A DNA stretch of 64,000 bases from Anaerolineae bacterium (GCA_023382655.1 JAHDWK010000007.1:186001-250000), one strand, 5' to 3'. Numbered from the stretch's first letter, positions 52,793-61,350 are shown. Notes: a model not told the origin generated them from the sequence alone. Made by a program: numbers and translations.

Positions 52793-52796
52793 ACTC

Positions 52797-53186
52797 GTGC
52801 CCGAACGACCGCATCGTTCCCCACTTTACCGCCGCGTCAAGAGTTTCCACTATGCCTTTGCCGGTTGGTGGCATGTGTTACGTACCCAGCCAAATGCCTG
52901 GATTCACGCGGCCGTCACGCTCATCGTCGTCATCTTGGGTGGGTGGCTACACCTGTCCCGCACGGAATGGGCCATTCTCATCCTCACCTTTACGGCCGTG
53001 TGGATGGCCGAATTCATTAACACCGCCATTGAAGCCGTCGTGGACCTGGTTTCGCCCACACCGCACCCCCTGGCCAAGACCGCCAAAGATGTGGCCGCCG
53101 CCGCCGTTTTGGTGGGCGCTTGTGGCGCCGTCCTTATTGGCCTGCTCATCCTGGGGCCGCCGCTATGGGCGCGGCTGTTTGGGTAG
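52797..53186 (+). CDS. dgkA: Diacylglycerol/undecaprenol kinase family membrane protein
   Basis: 129 residues with three membrane helices. The catalytic and metal motif MAEFINTAIEAVVDLVSP (E-x-x-N-T-A-I-E) is complete, and KTAKDVAAAAVLV matches the K-x-x-K-D-x-A-A-A-A-V helix. It phosphorylates undecaprenol or diacylglycerol for envelope lipid recycling. GTG 52797 was chosen because GGAG precedes it by about 8 nt; an ATG at 52764 overlaps ybeY. Standard neighbour of ybeY. Confidence 0.93.
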   Translation: MPERPHRSPLYRRVKSFHYAFAGWWHVLRTQPNAWIHAAVTLIVVILGGWLHLSRTEWAILILTFTAVWMAEFINTAIEAVVDLVSPTPHPLAKTAKDVAAAAVLVGACGAVLIGLLILGPPLWARLFG

Positions 53187-53194
53187 CGCCAACC

Positions 53195-53271
53195 GTCATT
53201 CGTCATTCGTAATCGGTAATCCGTAAACCGAAACCTGATTACGGATTACCGATTACGGGTTACGGGCAAAC
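53195..53271. repeat. Heptamer array of ten to eleven units (GTCATTC/GTAATCG/GATTACG)
   Basis: GTCATTC x2, GTAATCG, GTAATCC, GTAAACC, GAAACCT, GATTACG, GATTACC, GATTACG, GGTTACG, then GGCAAAC. Left and right halves are complementary. It separates the convergent dgkA and MBL-rhodanese genes and writes the last residues (PVTRNR, stop) of the latter. Confidence 0.85.
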
Positions 53272-54667
53272 CGGCCAGCGCCCAATCGCGCATACCCCCT
53301 TGCAGATTGATCACCTCTTTCGCTCCTTGCGCGGCCAGAATACTGGCCGCCAGGGCGGAGCGACCACCTGTCTCGCAATTCACCACAATGGGTAGGCCGT
53401 TGATAACCTCATGGGCACGTTGGCGCAGGTAGCCGAGCATGATATGACGCGCACCGGGGATGTGCCCTTCATCCCATTCGGTCTGGTTGCGTACATCCAG
53501 CACCACCATCTCCTTGTTCAGGATGCTGTGGGCAACTTTGGCAGGCACGGCCGTTTCATAACAGTTCATCCGCTGCCCCATTTGCGCCAAGGTTTCAATC
53601 ACGGCCGTCTCAAAATACCCTACCGTTTGATCAATGCCAATGTACGCCAGGTCACGTACCGCCTCTGCCACCTGCGGCCCCTCTATGATCAGGTACAGCG
53701 GCCGGTCATAATCCACAAACCAGCCGGCCCAGGCAGACAACTGCTGCGCCGGAATGTTGATGGTACCGGGCATGTGCTGCGCGGCAAAAGAGCCAGACGG
53801 CCGTGTATCCACCACCATCGCCCCATTTGCCAGCAGTTCCGGCAGTCGGCTGGCCGGCAAATGCTCCGGCGCTGGCAGACGGTTCAGCACCGCTGGCCCT
53901 TCCTTGTTCACCCGTTTCATCACCGCAAAATAGACCGGCGGCTCTGGCTGGTCGGTCAGCAGATAATCCACAAACGCCGCTTCCTCCGTATACGCCAGCG
54001 CCGGGTTAAACAACTTTTCGTAGCCCACCGTGCTGGAAGGAATAGCCCCTAACCCTTTGCCGCAGGCGCTGCCCGCGCCATGCGCCGGCCACACCTGCAA
54101 ATAATCAGGCAGTTGTTTGAAGCGCTGTACAGAGTGGAACATGGCCCGCGCGCCGGGTACGGCCGTGCCCATCACCCCCGCCGCCTTCTCCAACAAATCT
54201 GGCCGCCCAATCGCCCCTACAAACACAAAATCACCGGTAAAAATACCCATTGGCCGGTCAGCGCCACCGCCCACATCCGTCAAAATAAAGGAGATATGTT
54301 CCGGCGTATGGCCCGGCGTATGCATCACATCCAGCCGCAGTTTACCTACGTGGAATTGATCGCCATCACGCAGCAATTGGTGTTTGTAACCATCCAGGTA
54401 CAGATACTTCCAGTTTTCGTCGCCCTCATCCGAGAGATACAATGTGGCCCCGGTGCGTTCGGCCAATTCCCGCGCCCCGGAGACAAAATCAGCATGGATA
54501 TGCGTTTCGGCCGCGCCCACAATGCGCATGTCGTTTATTTCGGCCGTGTGCAGGTAGGGTTCAATGTCACGGCCCGGATCAATAATCACGGCCTCGCCGG
54601 TAGCCTGGCAGCCCACCAGATAAGAAGCGTGGGCAATTTTTTGATCATAAAAGTATTGCAAAAGCAT
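53246..54667 (-). CDS. MBL-fold hydrolase with two rhodanese domains (persulfide dioxygenase-like)
   Basis: 473 residues. The metallo-beta-lactamase domain has ETHIHADFVSGARELAER and HTPGHTPEHISFIL (glyoxalase-II/ETHE1-type metal ligands). Rhodanese 1 (about 270-360) has VVDTRPSGSFAAQHMPGT but no Cys at the active loop; rhodanese 2 ends in IVVNCETGGRSALAASIL with the catalytic Cys. The architecture is that of persulfide dioxygenase/sulfurtransferase fusions that oxidise sulfane sulfur. GAGGAAAG precedes the ATG. The C-terminal residues come from a heptamer array. Standing alone on the minus strand, its regulation is not visible. Confidence 0.9.
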   Translation of the reverse strand: MLLQYFYDQKIAHASYLVGCQATGEAVIIDPGRDIEPYLHTAEINDMRIVGAAETHIHADFVSGARELAERTGATLYLSDEGDENWKYLYLDGYKHQLLRDGDQFHVGKLRLDVMHTPGHTPEHISFILTDVGGGADRPMGIFTGDFVFVGAIGRPDLLEKAAGVMGTAVPGARAMFHSVQRFKQLPDYLQVWPAHGAGSACGKGLGAIPSSTVGYEKLFNPALAYTEEAAFVDYLLTDQPEPPVYFAVMKRVNKEGPAVLNRLPAPEHLPASRLPELLANGAMVVDTRPSGSFAAQHMPGTINIPAQQLSAWAGWFVDYDRPLYLIIEGPQVAEAVRDLAYIGIDQTVGYFETAVIETLAQMGQRMNCYETAVPAKVAHSILNKEMVVLDVRNQTEWDEGHIPGARHIMLGYLRQRAHEVINGLPIVVNCETGGRSALAASILAAQGAKEVINLQGGMRDWALAGLPVTRNR

Positions 54668-54835
54668 GGTTCTTTCCTCGCCTGAGCAGTCACATTCTGC
54701 ACAACTGCCTGCTCTATTTTTTATATAGTCGCCAGTATAACATTGCCACGTAAAACCTGAATGTGGGATTTGTAATGAATCGGTAAGGTGTCCGCCTCAC
54801 CCCTTCACCCCCTCTCCTCATCACCTCATCAGGTA

Positions 54836-54841
54836 TATAAT
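54836..54841 (+). promoter_or_regulatory. -10 box directly before the OmpR-type regulator
   Basis: TATAAT ends 6 nt before the ATG at 54848, so transcription would start at the start codon. GGGGA before the second ATG (54851) offers a conventional alternative. No good -35; the preceding 35 nt are a C/T-rich tract of CCTCACC-like heptamers. Confidence 0.35.
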
Positions 54842-54847
54842 GGGGAC

Positions 54848-55549
54848 ATGATGGCCAAACCTAAAATTCTCGTAGTAGAAGACGAAGCCAGTATCCGCAA
54901 AATTGTGCAGACCTACCTGGAAAGCGCCGGGTTTAGCGTGACCTGCGTGGACAACGGCCGTGACGCCCTCACCCTGGCTCTCAGCACCCAACCAGACCTG
55001 GTGGTGCTGGATTTGAACCTGCCCGGCATGGATGGTATGGAAGTGGCTACCCGTCTGCGCGAAAGCTCGGATGTCTATATTCTCATGCTCACCGCGCGTG
55101 GCGAAGAGGCCGACCGCGTGGCCGGGCTGCGGTTGGGAGCCGACGATTACCTGACCAAACCATTCAGCCCCCGCGAAATGGTGGCGCGGGTGGAAGCTAT
55201 TTTGCGACGGCAGCGGGATGTGGGCGGCAGCCGTCAAGACCACACGCTGCGGTTCGCCCACCTGGTCATTGACCTGGACAGGCATGAAGCGGCGGTGGCG
55301 GGACGGCCGTTAGACCTCACCGTCACCGAATTTCAGGTACTCTGGACGTTGGCCGCCAGTGCCGGGCGCGTACTCACCCGCAACCAACTACTGACCCAGG
55401 TATGGGGCAGCAGTTTTTATGGCAATGACCGGGTGGTGGATGTGTATGTAGGCCAGGTGCGGCGCAAATTGCAAGAACAGACCGACGCACCCATGATTGA
55501 AACCATTCGCGGCATCGGCTACAAGTTCATAGACCCCAAACAAACCTGA
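54848..55549 (+). CDS. OmpR/PhoB-family response regulator
   Basis: 233 residues. Receiver with ILVVEDEA, phospho-acceptor Asp in LVVLDLNLPGMDG, LTARGE and DDYLTKPFSPREMVARV; then a winged-helix domain with LTVTEFQVLWTLA, LTRNQLLTQVWG and RVVDVYVGQVRRKL, ending GIGYKFI. It is the partner of the HAMP kinase that starts in its stop codon (TGATG). Start at 54848 or 54851. Confidence 0.95.
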   Translation: MMAKPKILVVEDEASIRKIVQTYLESAGFSVTCVDNGRDALTLALSTQPDLVVLDLNLPGMDGMEVATRLRESSDVYILMLTARGEEADRVAGLRLGADDYLTKPFSPREMVARVEAILRRQRDVGGSRQDHTLRFAHLVIDLDRHEAAVAGRPLDLTVTEFQVLWTLAASAGRVLTRNQLLTQVWGSSFYGNDRVVDVYVGQVRRKLQEQTDAPMIETIRGIGYKFIDPKQT

Positions 55550-56688
55550 TGCCCTGGTATAAACGGCTGCGGTGGCGGCTCATCGCCACACAATTCCTGG
55601 TAGCGCTGGTGGGCGTAGCCGTGATGCTGCTGGCAACCTGGGGGATCACCCGCTATGCCGCCGCTGACATCATTCATGCGCTGCTGCTGCCGCTCGGCCC
55701 TAACCAGGCCCAGTTGGCCGCAGCGGAAGCGGCGCTGGTGGTGGCGTTTCGCCAGGCCGTAGGCTGGTCGGTGACTGTGGCCGCGCTGGCGGCCATTTCT
55801 GCGGGTGTGGCTTCCAGTCTGTTGCTGTGGCGCACCCTCATTATGCCCCTGCGCCAGATGGCGAACAGCAGCCGTCGCATTGCCGACGGCCGTTATGATG
55901 AACGTGTGACCATCCCCACCAACAGTGGTGAAGCCATGGCCCAACTGGTCCTCAACTTCAATGAAATGGCAGCCTCGCTGTCCCAGGTGGAACAGCAGCG
56001 GGTGGCGCTGTTGGCGAATATGTCGCACGAACTGCGCACGCCGCTAACCGGGCTGAAGGGCTATCTGGAAGGGCTACAAGATGGCCTGTTCGCCGCCAAT
56101 GAGGAAACGTTTGGCTGGATGCTGCAAGAAATAGACCGGATGGGGCGGCTGGTGGAGGATATTCACCAGCTATCGCGGGTGGAAGCGGGACAAATTACCT
56201 TGCAGTTACGGCCGTTTGATCTGGCGGAACTGGCGCGGCAGGTGCAAACCAGCCTGCTGCCAACGGCGCAGGCCGGGCAGATTACGCTGGCAGTGGAGAC
56301 GCCGGATACGGCCGTCACCGTTTACGCCGATCCGGATCGGGTGACGCAGGTGCTGTTGAATCTGGTGAGTAATGCCCTGCGTTATACACCGCCGCACGGC
56401 CGTATCACCCTGCATCTGCACCGGCTGCCCCACCAGGCCCAACTCGATGTCAGCGACACGGGGGTGGGCATTCCGGCAGAGGCGCTGCCCTACGTGTTTG
56501 AGCGGTTTTACCGGGTAGACCCCTCGCGCGCCCGCACCAGCGGCGGCAGCGGCATCGGCCTGACCATTGCCCGGCATCTCATTTGGGCCATGGGTGGAGA
56601 GTTGACGGCCGTCAGCCCTGGTCCCGGCAGTGGCACCACCTTTTCCTTCACGCTGCCGCTGGCAGCATCCACCTATCAACCGGAGTGA
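55549..56688 (+). CDS. HAMP-domain sensor histidine kinase
   Basis: 379 residues. Two membrane helices (about 12-35 and 65-90) enclose a short extracytoplasmic loop of about 30 residues, too small for a classical ligand domain. HAMP (about 90-145: LIMPLRQMANSSRRIADGRYDERV in parts) is followed by HisKA (LANMSHELRTPLTGLKGYLEG, phospho-acceptor His) and HATPase with LNLVSNALRYTPPHGRI, VSDTGVGIP and GGSGIGLTIARHLI. It overlaps the regulator gene by one base. It probably senses membrane or cytosolic state. Confidence 0.95.
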   Translation: MPWYKRLRWRLIATQFLVALVGVAVMLLATWGITRYAAADIIHALLLPLGPNQAQLAAAEAALVVAFRQAVGWSVTVAALAAISAGVASSLLLWRTLIMPLRQMANSSRRIADGRYDERVTIPTNSGEAMAQLVLNFNEMAASLSQVEQQRVALLANMSHELRTPLTGLKGYLEGLQDGLFAANEETFGWMLQEIDRMGRLVEDIHQLSRVEAGQITLQLRPFDLAELARQVQTSLLPTAQAGQITLAVETPDTAVTVYADPDRVTQVLLNLVSNALRYTPPHGRITLHLHRLPHQAQLDVSDTGVGIPAEALPYVFERFYRVDPSRARTSGGSGIGLTIARHLIWAMGGELTAVSPGPGSGTTFSFTLPLAASTYQPE

Positions 56689-56690
56689 AC

Positions 56691-56738
56691 GGCCTTAGTT
56701 GGCTGCGGCCTTAGTTGGCTGCGGCCTTAGTTGGCTGC
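56691..56738. repeat. Three perfect tandem copies of a 16-bp unit
   Basis: GGCCTTAGTTGGCTGC repeated exactly three times, beginning 3 bp after the kinase stop codon. Not a heptamer array. The 66 bp up to the convergent secreted-protein gene show nothing else. Confidence 0.9.
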
Positions 56739-56805
56739 CATTCACCCAACCGTTCATCAGGCTGCATTTGCCAGTACACGAATAAGGCAAATGTGGCAGG
56801 GAGCG

Positions 56806-59442
56806 TTATGGTCGTATCACCACAGGCAGGTAAAGTCGGTAAGGAATTTCAACAAAGACGGCCGTTACCGCCATATTCTGGGTGACGGTGAATACCTGCG
56901 GATTGTTGTCACCGGAAAGGTCGTCATTCCAATGACTAAATTGCCAGCCGATGTCCGGTACGGCCGTGACGGTAATCACATCGCCATATTGATAAACTGG
57001 CTGCTGCGGTTGGATAATGACACTCCCATTGCCGATTGTTTGCACATCCAATGTGTAGGGGACGGCCGTGAATTCAGCAGTGATGGAAAGGTTTTGGGTG
57101 ATGGTAATGATTTGTGGATTTTCCATGCCAGATAATCCACCACCCCATTGCGTAAACGACCAGCCAGGATTGGGCACGGCCGTAACCGTGATCGTTTCGC
57201 CAAATGCATAGCCCGGCTGCTCAGGTTGAACGTGGATTTCACCGCCTGGGGCAGCTATCACCTGCACACCGAAGAGAGATGAGCCAAACAACTGCCAATC
57301 ACCTGATTGGCAGACAGGTACAATCAGCCAATTTTCATCCAGGTTTCGTTCATACGGCCCACAGGCAGCATATTCCCATTGACTGCCATTCCACCGCTGC
57401 AAGACAAGTGAGCCTTCATTCAAACCGACTACATCCTCATCGTTATAGGTAAGCGTCAGCGTAAGATGTTGCTGTAAAACCGTATCCGGTTGGCGCATCA
57501 TGCCCTGATAGAGCGCCATATGAAAGGCTATCTCTATTGGCAGTAAATCCGAGGGGGCTACGGCCGTTGCCCATCTTTCTACCTGGCTCTCCTCTGACAA
57601 GCGTGTATATAGGAGGTTGTTTGTTTCCGTCACGGTGCCAATGGGGGCAGTCAGGGTGAGGGTACGGCCGTTGCCATCTGTATGCGTCAATTCTCCCGTT
57701 TCCCCTGGTTGCAGTGGTGTTTGGGCATCAGCCAGTTGAATGACAAGTTGTGGCACCTGTGTAGACAGACTGCCAAACCCAGAGCCAAAATTATCAAACG
57801 CCGTAAACACCGGGTCAACTTCCAACTTCAGACGAAAACCGAGCGTGTTGGTGATACTGTTACTGACAACATCCGTCAGGTCTACGGTAAAAACCTCAGT
57901 TGGGAGGTTGGCGTCAGTGGTCAATGTGGTCAAAAATGCAGAGGGACGGTCAAAATCATCAACCGTCACATCCAGATCGGCCGGCTGGTAGAAGGATAAC
58001 TCGTGGGTTATGGGTGGAACTGGGGGAGAAATTTGCGCTCGCTCCTCGAATAAAATCAGGTTTGCCTGAGCGAGTGGTTGTGGTAATTCTGGCAGCGGCA
58101 TCTCTAAAAAGCCGCGGCGAAATTCGCGGTTCATCGCTGTCGTTTTGGAATAGCTGGATATGATCAGGCCACCTGTGGGCGCTACTTCCAAAACCCCTAG
58201 CTCTGGCAAGTACCGCACCGTATCGGTTGCCTCCGCCGGAACGGTGATGGTGGCCACACCATTCACCGAACAGAGCGGCATACCGCTAAATGGCGGTGGG
58301 GGTGAGGCAGACAGGTAACTACTGTAAGCGCCGTCCGAACTACTAAAGTCTACGACATCCGGCGCCCAATCATGCATGAGGACGCTTTCATCATCAAAGA
58401 TCGAGTCAACGGCATAATGGAAATTTTCATTCGGAGAGATAAGGGAGAGGGGGAAAACCAGACGCAGTGTGTGGCTATGCCAATCATACCAACCGATGCT
58501 ACAGGGATCTAAACCACTCAATGCACCATCGAAAGTAAAACCATTACCAAATAAAGCACCGAAGTTACCTACCAGACTAAAGGTTTCATCGGCTCCTGGC
58601 TGACCACAGGCGTTGCCTGTGCCGGCATCACCGTCGGTATTCAAACACCAGGAAACTGTTTGCGGCAGGTCATCCATAAAAGGGATATCCAGGAAACGTA
58701 GCCGTATATCTACCTTGGTATTCCATACAACGGCCGTACCATAGGTCAGGTCAGCATGGGGAAGAGAAACATCATGGGCCGGGTCTTGCCAGATGCCAAA
58801 GGACACAGTGGGGTCATCTAGCTCCACAAATACCTGGGACAAAACCAGTGGGCCGCAAGGTGGCTGAGGACAGGTGGGGGTGGGCCCTACGGCCGTGATC
58901 GTCACCTGCTGAATACCCTCATCCGCGGTAAAACCCAGGAAATCTGTCACAAATTCTTCCGTCTGGCTGGTGGCTGTTATCACGCTCCCGGCAAAATCTA
59001 TTACCTGCACCGTATAGCTCACCACACCCATCCCATCTACGACCAGCATAATCCCTCCTGTGCCTAAAGGTAGCTGGATCGTTCCTTCCTGGTTCAACAT
59101 CAATACAATGTTGCCACCATCGGGATTTTCGGGTTCTGGCGGACAGGTGGGGTCGGCACAAAACCCAGAAGTCAAGGCATAGGGATCGGTAAAAGTAACC
59201 CCTTCCTGAATCAGCGGATTGGGAATGTACTCCTGCCCTGGCCCTGGGTTACTGGAGCCATCGGGCGGCAAATTTTCAAAATTGATATTGATCAGTGGCC
59301 CTGTGTCCGCGACAAAACTGGAGTAATCGGTATAAACTGTTGTTTCTGGCGCATGAGATTCCAGGGAAAAAACAGTGACCATTCCCATTATCAACCAACC
59401 AATCACAAGGGATAAAATTAATACACGAAAGCGATTGTTCAC
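56806..59442 (-). CDS. Large secreted protein with two InlB-type B-repeats and C-terminal YLPVVIRP motif
   Basis: 878 residues from the GTG at 59442, which has AGGAGG 8 nt upstream; the longer ATG frame starts inside the fahA gene and is rejected. Signal peptide: NNRFRVLILSLVIGWLIMG. The body has beta-rich modules without a recognised enzyme motif. Near the C-terminus are two divergent InlB B-repeats (YAFGETITVTAVPNPGWSF, FTQWGGGLSG; YQYGDVITVTAVPDIGWQF, FSHWNDDLSG). The last residues, YRLYLPVVIRP, match a hydrophobic end motif also seen in the 5143 gene (VIFLPIIFN), perhaps a sorting or anchoring tag. Surface adhesion or binding is plausible. Confidence 0.8.
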   Translation of the reverse strand: MNNRFRVLILSLVIGWLIMGMVTVFSLESHAPETTVYTDYSSFVADTGPLININFENLPPDGSSNPGPGQEYIPNPLIQEGVTFTDPYALTSGFCADPTCPPEPENPDGGNIVLMLNQEGTIQLPLGTGGIMLVVDGMGVVSYTVQVIDFAGSVITATSQTEEFVTDFLGFTADEGIQQVTITAVGPTPTCPQPPCGPLVLSQVFVELDDPTVSFGIWQDPAHDVSLPHADLTYGTAVVWNTKVDIRLRFLDIPFMDDLPQTVSWCLNTDGDAGTGNACGQPGADETFSLVGNFGALFGNGFTFDGALSGLDPCSIGWYDWHSHTLRLVFPLSLISPNENFHYAVDSIFDDESVLMHDWAPDVVDFSSSDGAYSSYLSASPPPPFSGMPLCSVNGVATITVPAEATDTVRYLPELGVLEVAPTGGLIISSYSKTTAMNREFRRGFLEMPLPELPQPLAQANLILFEERAQISPPVPPITHELSFYQPADLDVTVDDFDRPSAFLTTLTTDANLPTEVFTVDLTDVVSNSITNTLGFRLKLEVDPVFTAFDNFGSGFGSLSTQVPQLVIQLADAQTPLQPGETGELTHTDGNGRTLTLTAPIGTVTETNNLLYTRLSEESQVERWATAVAPSDLLPIEIAFHMALYQGMMRQPDTVLQQHLTLTLTYNDEDVVGLNEGSLVLQRWNGSQWEYAACGPYERNLDENWLIVPVCQSGDWQLFGSSLFGVQVIAAPGGEIHVQPEQPGYAFGETITVTAVPNPGWSFTQWGGGLSGMENPQIITITQNLSITAEFTAVPYTLDVQTIGNGSVIIQPQQPVYQYGDVITVTAVPDIGWQFSHWNDDLSGDNNPQVFTVTQNMAVTAVFVEIPYRLYLPVVIRP

Positions 59443-59465
59443 CTCTGGCCTCCTTTGGCAAATAT

Positions 59466-59479
59466 GGCACACGTGTGCC
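59466..59479. promoter_or_regulatory. 14-bp perfect palindrome upstream of the secreted protein gene
   Basis: GGCACACGTGTGCC, 24 bp upstream of the GTG start (minus strand). An E-box-like symmetric site of this kind could be an operator for a dimeric repressor; no promoter hexamers were assigned. Confidence 0.35.
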
Positions 59480-59515
59480 CCCCATAAACCACAATCAAGC
59501 GGTAATATAACACAT

Positions 59516-60805
59516 CTATTTGCCAAACGGCGAGTACATTCGTCCCCCTGTGTCCTGACCAGCGACACGGCCGTACACCTCCCCCAACCCCACGCGATAG
59601 CCATCCCCTTGCGCCCAGCCGGTGATGGTCAGTTCATCGCCATCCTGCAAAAAAATGCGTGTTTCGCCGGTAGGCAGGGTGAGTGGTCTGGTTCCCCGCC
59701 AGGCCAGTTCCAATAGACTGCCGTACGAATCGGCCGTTGGCCCGCTGATGGTGCCCGTCGCCAGCAAATCGCCGGGGCGCAGATTGCAACCGGTGATGGT
59801 ATGGTGGGCCACCATTTGGGCCATGTTCCAGTACAGGTGGCGCATATTACTGCGGCTGATGACCAGCGGCGCATCCATCTGTGCGCTTTTCAGCGAGACT
59901 TCTAGTTGAATGTTCAACGTGGTATTGGCCGTTTGCAGGTAAGGCAGCGGGTTGGGGTCTTGTGTAAGGCCAGGGGTTTGAAACGGCCGTAACGCCGCCA
60001 GCGTCACCACCCAGGGCGAAATGGAGGTGGCAAAATTCTTGGCCAGAAAGGGGCCAAGTGGCCGATATTCCCACCGCTGAATATCGCGGGCGCTCCAATC
60101 ATTCACCAAAACAAGCCCAAAGATGTGTTCCTCGGCCCGATTTACCGGAATGGGCTGCCCTAACGAATTGTCGGGGCCGATGAAAAAGCCCATTTCCAGT
60201 TCAAAATCCAGTTCTGTAGAAGCGGCAAATATGGGACTGGCGGCGCCGGGTGGCAGAATTTGACCACACGGCCGTACCACTTCCGTGCCGCTCAATACAA
60301 TGGAACTGGCACGGCCGTGATAACCCACCGGCAACTGTTTCCAATTCGGCAGCAGCGGCGCATCATCTGGGCGGAACATTTTGCCCACGTTAGCCGCATG
60401 GTATTCCGAGGCGTAAAAATCGGTGTAGTCGCCAATGACCGCAGGCAGGTGCATGGTCACATCGGCCAGCGGATGGAACACCTGCGCCCGCAGTTCGGCA
60501 TTATCGCGCAGCGTGGGTGTATCTGCCGCCAGCAGCGTTTGCAGGGTGGCGCGGGCTTCATTCCAGGCCGGCGCACCCAGCGCCATGAAAGGGTTGAGGG
60601 TGAGCTGGTCAAACACGGCCGTGCCCCGCAACTGTGGCCCGTCAAACAAACCACGCGCTTGCAGCCCGGCTACATCCACCACCCAGTCGCCCATCCGTGT
60701 GCCGATGCGTTTACGGCCGTCAGCCCGCAAACTAAAAACCCCCCACGGCAAATTTTGTAGCGGAAAATGCGAGACCTCAGCCACTTCCACAAACGAATGA
60801 ATCAT
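59516..60805 (-). CDS. fahA: Fumarylacetoacetase
   Basis: 429 residues. It hydrolyses fumarylacetoacetate to fumarate and acetoacetate, the last step of tyrosine breakdown. Active-site landmarks: YTDFYASEYHAANVG (metal Asp), LPVGYHGRASSIV, ELDFELEMGFFIG (metal Glu pair), VLVNDWSARDIQRWEY (metal Asp), FLAKNFATSISPWVV (Lys) and GDLLATGTISGP. Full length. No homogentisate dioxygenase or other pathway gene is in the window. Its 5' leader on the minus strand contains a perfect hairpin (60818-60847) 13 bp before the ATG. Confidence 0.95.
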   Translation of the reverse strand: MIHSFVEVAEVSHFPLQNLPWGVFSLRADGRKRIGTRMGDWVVDVAGLQARGLFDGPQLRGTAVFDQLTLNPFMALGAPAWNEARATLQTLLAADTPTLRDNAELRAQVFHPLADVTMHLPAVIGDYTDFYASEYHAANVGKMFRPDDAPLLPNWKQLPVGYHGRASSIVLSGTEVVRPCGQILPPGAASPIFAASTELDFELEMGFFIGPDNSLGQPIPVNRAEEHIFGLVLVNDWSARDIQRWEYRPLGPFLAKNFATSISPWVVTLAALRPFQTPGLTQDPNPLPYLQTANTTLNIQLEVSLKSAQMDAPLVISRSNMRHLYWNMAQMVAHHTITGCNLRPGDLLATGTISGPTADSYGSLLELAWRGTRPLTLPTGETRIFLQDGDELTITGWAQGDGYRVGLGEVYGRVAGQDTGGRMYSPFGK

Positions 60806-60817
60806 CTACATTTTTAA

Positions 60818-60847
60818 ATTGGTTCAATCTTAAAAGATTGAACCAAT
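60818..60847. repeat. Perfect 30-bp hairpin, ATTGGTTCAATC family
   Basis: ATTGGTTCAATCTT, AA, AAGATTGAACCAAT (14-bp arms). Same arm sequence as 36224-36258. On the minus strand it lies immediately 5' of fahA, where it could mask the ribosome-binding site. Confidence 0.85.
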
Positions 60848-60857
60848 CTCCACCAGA

Positions 60858-60889
60858 AAACAAAAAGCCCCAACAACCAGGTTGGGGCT
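60858..60889 (-). terminator. Intrinsic terminator after the 64-residue gene
   Basis: On the minus strand: AGCCCCAAC, loop CTGGTT, GTTGGGGCT, then TTTTTGTTTTC. Nine-bp GC-rich stem plus T-run, between the 64-residue gene and fahA, so the two are probably separate units. Confidence 0.88.
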
Positions 60890-60911
60890 ATCAACAAAAA
60901 ACCAGGGACGA

Positions 60912-61106
60912 CTAGGCCTTTTTCAAGACCGGCAGACCATTTTTGCTTTCCGATACCTGATACCCGGCGGGTACGGCATCCAAAGCGCCATCTTTTACTT
61001 CTTTAGCAAAGAAGTAGATGGTTTGGGTACGGCCGTTTTTCAACGTCGTGTCCCGCTTGTGCAGAAAATAGGTGCTGCCTTTGGAATTCTTTACACTATA
61101 AGCCAT
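60912..61106 (-). CDS. 64-residue small basic protein
   Basis: MAYSVKNSKGSTYFLHKRDT, TIYFFAKEVKDGALDAVPAG and SESKNGLPVLKKA describe a small Lys-rich, probably beta-containing protein. I recognise it only as a conserved hypothetical type. AGGAAGGAAG lies 8 nt before the ATG, a sigma70-like promoter lies 92 bp upstream and a strong terminator follows, so it is a self-contained transcription unit that is probably well expressed. Confidence 0.75.
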   Translation of the reverse strand: MAYSVKNSKGSTYFLHKRDTTLKNGRTQTIYFFAKEVKDGALDAVPAGYQVSESKNGLPVLKKA

Positions 61107-61197
61107 GAGTTTCTTCCTTCCTTTGTTTGAAACGTCCAGGCGCCAAAAGCCTGGCAGAGATATTTTTTACCCCTGCTACCAGAGGTGATAAGTCCTC

Positions 61198-61226
61198 ATG
61201 TTAAAGCAATCAAAAGGAGATGGCAA
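61198..61226 (-). promoter_or_regulatory. Promoter of the 64-residue gene
   Basis: On the minus strand TTGCCA (61226-61221), 17 nt, TAACAT (61203-61198); predicted leader of about 85 nt. Confidence 0.5.
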
Positions 61227-61294
61227 GCATTTTTAAGGATTAAGTCCCACTTCAAACGAAAATTTCACAGAATACCCATCTCCTTTACCCGGTT

Positions 61295-61323
61295 TTGACG
61301 CTCCTCTGGGGGATTGTTATACT
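61295..61323 (+). promoter_or_regulatory. Sigma70-type promoter of proS
   Basis: TTGACG (61295-61300), 17 nt, TATACT (61318-61323): the same hexamers and spacing as the valS promoter. Start of transcription near 61330. The 295-bp gap 61107-61401 otherwise holds only the minus-strand promoter and the leader hairpin. Confidence 0.75.
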
Positions 61324-61350
61324 TGCCCTTCGCAAAAACCTGAGAAATTT

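Noticed and set aside
59443..59604. Longer start of the large secreted protein
   Set aside because: Would overlap the 3' end of fahA and bury the signal peptide; GTG 59442 has a perfect AGGAGG.
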